DNA of 63,294 nucleotides from Psychromonas sp. B3M02. Lineage in GTDB: Bacteria > Pseudomonadota > Gammaproteobacteria > Enterobacterales > Psychromonadaceae. The stretch is from positions 1-63,294 of the forward strand of contig NZ_QOCB01000156.1 of assembly GCF_003318165.1 (NCBI RefSeq), in the 5' to 3' direction. The notes under the pieces are model-generated. The model was not told the origin of the DNA, did no database searches, and was given only the letters and a program-made list of their open reading frames with translations. Position 1 is the stretch's first letter; the number at the start of each line of letters is the position of its first letter. The position numbers were made by a program, and so were the translations under genes. Below, piece by piece: positions 58,974-63,294 of this stretch.

Positions 58974-59663
58974 TTGAAATTCACGGATAAAAAAGCCATC
59001 CTGTTTGATCTAGACGGTACTTTAATTGATAGTGCGCCAGATTTAGCATTAGCAATCAATCACATGCTAACTAGTATTGGTAGAGAAGAGATTTCCCCAG
59101 CCATTATTCGTTCTTGGGTAGGTAACGGCGCAAGTATTTTAGTACAACGTGGTTTATCTGGACAAACTGAGATTGACCCTGATTTAGACCCTGCACTATT
59201 AGAAAAGTCTTTAGCTATCTTTTTGGATTTTTATGCCAAAAACCTATGCGTGGATACGGTGACTTACCCTAATGTTGTTAGCTCTCTACAAGCATTAAAA
59301 GAAAAAGGCTACCAGTTAGCAATCGTTACCAATAAACCTTACGATTTTATTCAACCTATTTTAGATGGCTTATCAATGAATGGTTTATTTTCATTATTAG
59401 TTGGCGGCGATACTTTAGAAAAACGTAAACCTGATCCACTTCCATTACACTTCGCTTGTGAACAGTTAAGTGTCACTGTCGATGACTGCGTCATGGTAGG
59501 GGATTCTAAAAATGATATTTTAGCCGCAAATGCAGCGAAAATGCAGAGCATTGGTTTAACCTATGGTTATAACTACGGCGAAGATATTAACGAACATGGG
59601 CCTGATGTTAGCTTTGATGATTTTGCTAATATTGTTAACGCTCTTTCGGATGCTAAGCAATAA
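58974..59663 (+). CDS. gph: Phosphoglycolate phosphatase Gph, HAD superfamily
   Basis: 229 residues (252 in E. coli). It starts at TTG preceded by TAGGAG at proper spacing. HAD motif I is FDLDGTLIDSAPDLA (about 10-24), motif II is VTNKPY, motif III is KRKPDPLPL, motif IV is VGDSKNDILAA. The cap domain is the C1 helical type. Dephosphorylates 2-phosphoglycolate formed during repair of DNA ends. Not adjacent to rpe or trpS as in enteric bacteria, so other HAD functions remain possible. Confidence 0.82.
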   Translation: MKFTDKKAILFDLDGTLIDSAPDLALAINHMLTSIGREEISPAIIRSWVGNGASILVQRGLSGQTEIDPDLDPALLEKSLAIFLDFYAKNLCVDTVTYPNVVSSLQALKEKGYQLAIVTNKPYDFIQPILDGLSMNGLFSLLVGGDTLEKRKPDPLPLHFACEQLSVTVDDCVMVGDSKNDILAANAAKMQSIGLTYGYNYGEDINEHGPDVSFDDFANIVNALSDAKQ

Positions 59664-59729
59664 TCATTGAATGTTTAGTTTCTTCTTTTTTACGCAAATA
59701 TTAACGGTTAAACAGTGACTAGAAGCGAT

Positions 59730-61175
59730 ATGTCTGATAAAAAAATTGCAGTAATAGGCGGCGGTATAGCAGGAGCTTCGATTGCCCTGTACTTGAGCGA
59801 AATAGGATTAAAAGTAGATCTATTTGAGAAGGGCACAAGTTTAGTTAATGGTCCTCCAATTTGCCATCTGCATGCGGGTGGTAATCTATACAGAGAGATT
59901 CCTGACGAACAATGTGTGACCTTATTAGAAGAGTCTATAGAAGCATTACGTTTGTATCCTGATTCTATCGATTACAGACCCACGGTTATTGCCGTGCCAA
60001 AACATGATGCAGGCCAACCATTGGATCTGTTACCACGTTTAACGCTGCTGCAAGATGAATATCAAAAGCTAATTGATAAAGACAGTAAAAATAAAGTGCT
60101 GGGTGAAGTAAACGAATATTACCGTTTAGTTGAGCTAGAAGAGTTGCAGCACCTCGCCACTTTAGATGAGAAAAAAGTACCAAGCACAGCGGAAGAGTGG
60201 TTAATTCCTTTTGCCAAGCATACTGACTTATCTTTGCTTAAGTTTCCTGTGGTGTTAGTGCAAGAGTTTGGTTGGAATGTCTTCCGATTAGGGGCAACGG
60301 CTGCGTTATCTTTAGAGAAAAATGCTAACTGTCAGATTCACTTAAACAGTCAGGTAACAAAACTCTCACAACAACAGCCTGAAAAATGGCAGCTGGGTTA
60401 CACTAAAAATGATCTTCCAGCTGAGCATGAGTTTGATTATGTGATTAACGCTGCAGGCTTTAAAACCGGTGAAATTGACGACCTAGCAGGTTTTAATCGT
60501 GACCGTTTAGTTGAGTTTAAAGCTGCTTATGTTACCCACTGGAAAGGTACTGACGGTTTTTGGCCGGAAGTGATTATTCATGGTACGCGTGGTACACCTC
60601 AGGGCATGGCTCAATTTACGCCATACCCTGGCGACCTAGTGCAATTACATGGCATGACCGAAGATATTACTTTATTTAAAGACGGCTTAGTAGAAAGCGC
60701 TAAAAACAGCTCTCAACCACAATTGGATGAGAAGTTTTTACGTAAAATAGATAAAGGTTGGTTAGAGCACGAGGTCACTACGCGTGGACAGCGCGCCATC
60801 GATCACATTTCTCAATATATTCCTGCTTTTAAAACGGCCACTGTCGCTGGTAAGCCTTTATTTGGTGCGCAACAGATTCCAGGTGACGACTCAACCTTAC
60901 GTACCGCTGGTGTGTCTTTTGAAAGTAATCATTATGCACGTTGTGAAATCGTTAAAGCTTCGTCAGTATTAACCTGTGCTGATGCATTAACTGAAAAGTT
61001 AGCAGAGCTAGGTTTTGTCGATAAAGATAAAGTAGGGGCTCGCTTGTTCCCAATCACTGATACTATTGAAGACCAAGCCATTACAAAACGTTCTGAGCTT
61101 TATACTCAGCAACGTGGTTACCCTATTGCACTGGCTTACCGTAATATCAAACAAGAAGAAGAGTGTTATGCTTAG
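59730..61175 (+). CDS. FAD-dependent oxidoreductase of unknown substrate
   Basis: 481 residues from the ATG at 59730; a GTG at 59715 adds five. The N-terminal Rossmann motif KIAVIGGGIAGASIALYLSEIG (about 4-25) and the adjacent FEKG glutamate show FAD binding. A region FDYVINAAGFKTGEID (about 237-252) is the second dinucleotide motif of the DAO-like fold. There is no signal peptide and no adjacent pathway gene. Related proteins exist in vibrios and shewanellas but I know no assigned function. It is followed by a strong bidirectional terminator. Confidence 0.8.
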   Translation: MSDKKIAVIGGGIAGASIALYLSEIGLKVDLFEKGTSLVNGPPICHLHAGGNLYREIPDEQCVTLLEESIEALRLYPDSIDYRPTVIAVPKHDAGQPLDLLPRLTLLQDEYQKLIDKDSKNKVLGEVNEYYRLVELEELQHLATLDEKKVPSTAEEWLIPFAKHTDLSLLKFPVVLVQEFGWNVFRLGATAALSLEKNANCQIHLNSQVTKLSQQQPEKWQLGYTKNDLPAEHEFDYVINAAGFKTGEIDDLAGFNRDRLVEFKAAYVTHWKGTDGFWPEVIIHGTRGTPQGMAQFTPYPGDLVQLHGMTEDITLFKDGLVESAKNSSQPQLDEKFLRKIDKGWLEHEVTTRGQRAIDHISQYIPAFKTATVAGKPLFGAQQIPGDDSTLRTAGVSFESNHYARCEIVKASSVLTCADALTEKLAELGFVDKDKVGARLFPITDTIEDQAITKRSELYTQQRGYPIALAYRNIKQEEECYA

Positions 61176-61209
61176 GTCATAAGCGAAGCCACTTATTCAG
61201 CTCTAAATA

Positions 61210-61243
61210 AAAATCCCATCGCTTAATAAGCCATGGGATTTTT
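61210..61243. terminator. Bidirectional terminator
   Basis: AAAATCCCAT and ATGGGATTTT arms with an inner GCTT/AAGC stem. It closes the FAD oxidoreductase gene and the convergent TetR gene. Confidence 0.9.
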
Positions 61244-61274
61244 GTTTATTGTCGCTTTGAAACAAAATTATTTA

Positions 61275-61841
61275 TTAATCAGTGAATGCAGTGTTATTTT
61301 CGTATTGTTTAAGTATTCGTATACATTTTATTGCTGAAGAGTAATCGCCAGAGACATATGCATTAGTTATTGCTCCTTCTTTCATAATGCAAATCGCATC
61401 TAACAAGAATAGGTTTTCTTGTGACATATATTGTTTAATCGTTTCTCGAACTTCATGTTTATGTTGCTTACAAAATAGCGAAATATTGCTTTGTTTATTA
61501 TTAAATTCACTGGCGCTATTAATAAAGAAACAGCCATGAAAATCTCCTAACATACTCTCGGAATTTCTAAACCAACTTTCTAGCGCATTGAATAATCGTA
61601 TTATTAGTTGCTCATTAGAGTCTACTCCATCAAGTTTAGTTTTTAACCATTCAATGAAATTTGTGTGTCTTTGTTGAAGTGCTGAAAGTATTAAGCTTTC
61701 CTTGCTTTCAAAATGACTGTACAGAGTTTGTTTTGCAACCCCTGATGTCTTTAATATTTCATTAATACCAATAGAGTTAATACTGTTGGAATAAAACAGA
61801 TCTAAAGAAGTATCAATTAATAGTTTTCGCTTTTTACTCAT
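61275..61841 (-). CDS. TetR family transcriptional repressor
   Basis: 188 residues. The N-terminal DNA-binding domain (about 1-50) has the helix-turn-helix INEILKTSGVAKQTLYSHFESKESL. The C-terminal ligand domain (about 60-185) is diverse, with the CFFINSASEF stretch at about 104-113 seen in AcrR-like relatives. It is divergent from the HPP gene, 88 bp away, and two palindromic operators sit in that gap, so it very likely represses both genes until an unknown ligand binds. No other gene in the vicinity suggests the ligand. Confidence 0.9.
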   Translation of the reverse strand: MSKKRKLLIDTSLDLFYSNSINSIGINEILKTSGVAKQTLYSHFESKESLILSALQQRHTNFIEWLKTKLDGVDSNEQLIIRLFNALESWFRNSESMLGDFHGCFFINSASEFNNKQSNISLFCKQHKHEVRETIKQYMSQENLFLLDAICIMKEGAITNAYVSGDYSSAIKCIRILKQYENNTAFTD

Positions 61842-61862
61842 TTTATCCTCCTATGTTTTATA

Positions 61863-61892
61863 TTGACAAAACAAGACAGGGTTGTCTATTAT
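61863..61892 (+). promoter_or_regulatory. Promoter of the HPP gene
   Basis: TTGACA (61863-61868) and TATTAT (61887-61892), spaced by 18 bases. The first operator lies between them. Confidence 0.65.
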
Positions 61893-61913
61893 AAAGACTA
61901 GACAAGTTTGTCT
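61874..61913. promoter_or_regulatory. Twin TetR-type operators
   Basis: AGACAGGGTTGTCT (61874-61887) and AGACAAGTTTGTCT (61900-61913) are perfect inverted arms AGACA/TGTCT with four-base spacers. The sites are 26 bp apart, about two and a half turns. One covers the -35/-10 spacer, the other the transcription start region. Confidence 0.75.
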
Positions 61914-61929
61914 ATTTTGTGGAGGTGGC

Positions 61930-62373
61930 ATGAAATTATTTTTTCCGCTAATAGCTGGCAGCGGTGCCTTTTTAACTATTTATTTTCTTTTGTATGTCGG
62001 TGATACATTATCGAATATAACGTTAGTCATGGCACCTTTTGGTGCAACTGCAGTACTTGTGTTTGGTTTACCTCAAAGTCCATTAGCACAACCCAAAAAT
62101 GTAATTATAGGGCATTTAATTACAGCTTTTATTGGTATTTTCTTTGTCCAATTTATTGGTGTGTCAGAAATAGATTTAGCTGTAGCAACAGGTTTGGGGG
62201 TAAGTGGGATGCTTTTTACGAAAACGACTCATCCACCAGCAGGAGCTAATCCGTTATTAATTATGATGTCTGGGCAAGGCTGGTTATTTTTAATAACCCC
62301 TGTTTTAATTGGATCAATAATCATTGTGATAATGGGAAAAATGATACAATCTTTTCATGCGAGATTAACTTAA
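61930..62373 (+). CDS. HPP family membrane protein
   Basis: 147 residues from the ATG at 61930 with GGAGG five bases upstream; a TTG 16 codons earlier lies inside the promoter. Four membrane segments (about 4-24, 30-48, 58-78, 115-140) surround the signature THPPAGANP with HPP at 101-103. HPP proteins of cyanobacteria and chloroplasts carry nitrite; the bacterial family is otherwise uncharacterised. Control by the divergent TetR suggests an inducible transporter, but the substrate is unknown. Confidence 0.87.
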   Translation: MKLFFPLIAGSGAFLTIYFLLYVGDTLSNITLVMAPFGATAVLVFGLPQSPLAQPKNVIIGHLITAFIGIFFVQFIGVSEIDLAVATGLGVSGMLFTKTTHPPAGANPLLIMMSGQGWLFLITPVLIGSIIIVIMGKMIQSFHARLT

Positions 62374-62441
62374 ACCTTAGCAAGCAGTGTTCTATACCTA
62401 AACAAAGTATAGAACATTCATACACTCTATTCGCTAAGGTT
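62373..62441. repeat. Nested inverted repeats (cruciform) between convergent genes
   Basis: Outer arms AACCTTAGC (62373-62381) and GCTAAGGTT (62433-62441); inner arms TGTTCTATAC (62388-62397) and GTATAGAACA (62407-62416). There is no T run after either stem on the plus strand, so a terminator role is unclear. Confidence 0.65.
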
Positions 62442-62464
62442 ATTAAACACTATTTAGTTAATTT

Positions 62465-63097
62465 TCAGTTATCCAATGGCAATATTGTAGGGATCAATTC
62501 ACTCAATTTATTCGCTAGTTTTTTATGTTCTTCTTGGGGCCAATGTATTCCCTCTTTTTCACAAGGTTTCACAAACTTAGCGGCGTCTAAAAAGTGACAA
62601 TCTAATTCGGTCGCACGTAGCTCATAGTAGTGAGCAAATTGTGCCGATTTAGCTTGAGCACCTTCCCAGCCTTCTTTACCATTTTCAAGCTCTAATATCT
62701 GTGCAGGGGAAATTAAAAGCACCTCTGGGGCTGTTCTGGTAAAGCCTGGTTCAAAGCGCTGTGCAACTTCAACTAAGCGTGCTGCTCCTTTAGATATATC
62801 GCTTGCAGTGACATTGTATCTCGACTTAGCATCGTTTGTGCCTAGCATAATAATAATTAAATCAGGGTGGTGACTGCCTAAACATGGGAGTAGGTAATCT
62901 AATCCTTTTTTACCTGTTTCAATGGGATCTTCAAACACGGTGGTGCGACTATTTAAGCCCTCTTCAATGATCCGATATTCATTAGGCAATTGCGATTGCA
63001 ACAACATTGTCCATCGTTCTGATTCATTATAACGACGCGTGAGAGTAGGGGAGTAGCCCCAAGTATTAGAATCACCAAAGCATAGAATCGTTTTCAT
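62465..63097 (-). CDS. SGNH/GDSL-type esterase or lipase
   Basis: 210 residues. SGNH blocks are GDSNTWG with nucleophile Ser10, the Gly in EEGLNSRTT (about 44-52), GTNDAK (about 86-91) and the C-terminal His185 in EGIHWPQEEH. The usual acid of the DxxH pair is Glu182 here rather than aspartate. No signal peptide, so cytoplasmic. The sequence style (short, GDSNTWGYSP) resembles arylesterases that act on acetyl or aryl esters; substrate unknown. Repeat copy B lies 44 bp upstream of its start. Confidence 0.85.
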   Translation of the reverse strand: MKTILCFGDSNTWGYSPTLTRRYNESERWTMLLQSQLPNEYRIIEEGLNSRTTVFEDPIETGKKGLDYLLPCLGSHHPDLIIIMLGTNDAKSRYNVTASDISKGAARLVEVAQRFEPGFTRTAPEVLLISPAQILELENGKEGWEGAQAKSAQFAHYYELRATELDCHFLDAAKFVKPCEKEGIHWPQEEHKKLANKLSELIPTILPLDN

Positions 63098-63141
63098 CGT
63101 TTAAACTCCATTTAATTTTATTTTAGAGTATCCAATAACTT

Positions 63142-63294
63142 ATACCAATCATAGTAAGTAACTGATCTATTTTACTTGTTAAAACAACTTATTTTTTCGT
63201 TGTAAGTTTCGTATAGGGAACAACCATTTACATCAACTTACGCCTCAAACTAAGCCATTTTTCCGGCGCAAAATTTAGATCAGTTATTTAATAC
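63142..63294. repeat. Palindromic MITE-like repeat, copy B (cut by window end)
   Basis: Identical to bases 8-160 of copy A over all 153 bases and in the same orientation. The last nine bases of the element lie beyond the window. It is upstream of the GDSL hydrolase gene and could contribute to its promoter. Confidence 0.85.

Noticed and set aside
62373-62441. Integron attC site
   Set aside because: Inverted arms are present but the RYYYAAC/GTTRRRY core sites are not, and no integrase or cassette array is nearby.

Overview
The window is 63.3 kb of chromosome from an AT-rich gammaproteobacterium. Gene orders such as lptD-surA-pdxA-rsmA-apaH next to divergent djlA, rnm-yciO-rluB beside the trp operon, minCDE beside ycgL, and yceD-rpmF-plsX-fabHDG-acpP-fabF-pabC-mltG-tmk-holB-tatD match the Enterobacterales/Vibrionales/Alteromonadales group. 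Low GC, many TATACCAAT-ended intergenic repeats, the long type of DapD, separate trpG and trpD, and DUF2066 upstream of hda suggest a marine Psychromonas-like bacterium. That placement is an inference, because there is no rRNA in the window. Nearly everything is core chromosome. No phage, plasmid, CRISPR, transposase, tRNA or rRNA gene was seen.

Layout. 1-170: palindromic repeat (copy A). 209-6541 (minus): envelope and housekeeping operon lptD-surA-pdxA-rsmA-apaH, lacking the apaG that usually lies between rsmA and apaH. 6761-11047 (plus): djlA, a DUF2937-like protein, dapD and a membrane HD-GYP protein. 11150-13506 (minus): D-alanine catabolism pair dadA-alr. 13817-21369 (minus): trpL-attenuator-trpEGDCFBA followed by yciB. 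21448-24868 (plus): rnm, yciO, rluB, galU. 24964-27085: murQ divergent from lrgAB. 27158-28856 (minus): purMN. 29131-30914 (plus): DUF2066 and hda. 31006-33143 (minus): ycgL-mltB-ycgN-yfgD-like. 33270-35115 (plus): minCDE. 35190-36342 (minus): periplasmic cyclophilin and a YajG-like lipoprotein. 36343-37225: unusually long gene-free stretch holding a perfect inverted pair of DnaA boxes. 37226-40475 (plus): uvrB and a diguanylate cyclase. 40566-41147 (minus): yceF. 41284-52890 (plus): fatty-acid initiation and elongation, ribosomal protein L32, folate, cell wall, dTMP and DNA polymerase genes. 53057-56746 (plus): pheS-pheT-ihfA. 56978-61175 (plus): sirtuin, unknown membrane protein, phosphoglycolate phosphatase, orphan FAD oxidoreductase. 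61275-63097: a small accessory locus (TetR divergent from an HPP membrane protein, then a GDSL hydrolase). 63142-63294: repeat copy B, identical to copy A as far as it can be read.

How it works together. Outer-membrane assembly (LptD, SurA), peptidoglycan remodelling and recycling (MltB, MltG, MurQ, LrgAB, DadA/Alr), division placement (MinCDE, YciB), fatty-acid synthesis (PlsX, FabH/D/G/F, AcpP) and replication control (Hda, HolB, Tmk, IhfA) dominate. Regulation visible in the DNA includes a trp attenuator, a FadR-like site before acpP, twin TetR-type operators in the HPP promoter, a PurR-like box before purM, and several intrinsic terminators that separate convergent operons.

The strongest leads for something undescribed are the repeat family (three copies, one inserted between acpP and fabF), the DnaA-box palindrome upstream of uvrB with a possible small transcript beside it, and the TetR/HPP locus with its nested cruciform.
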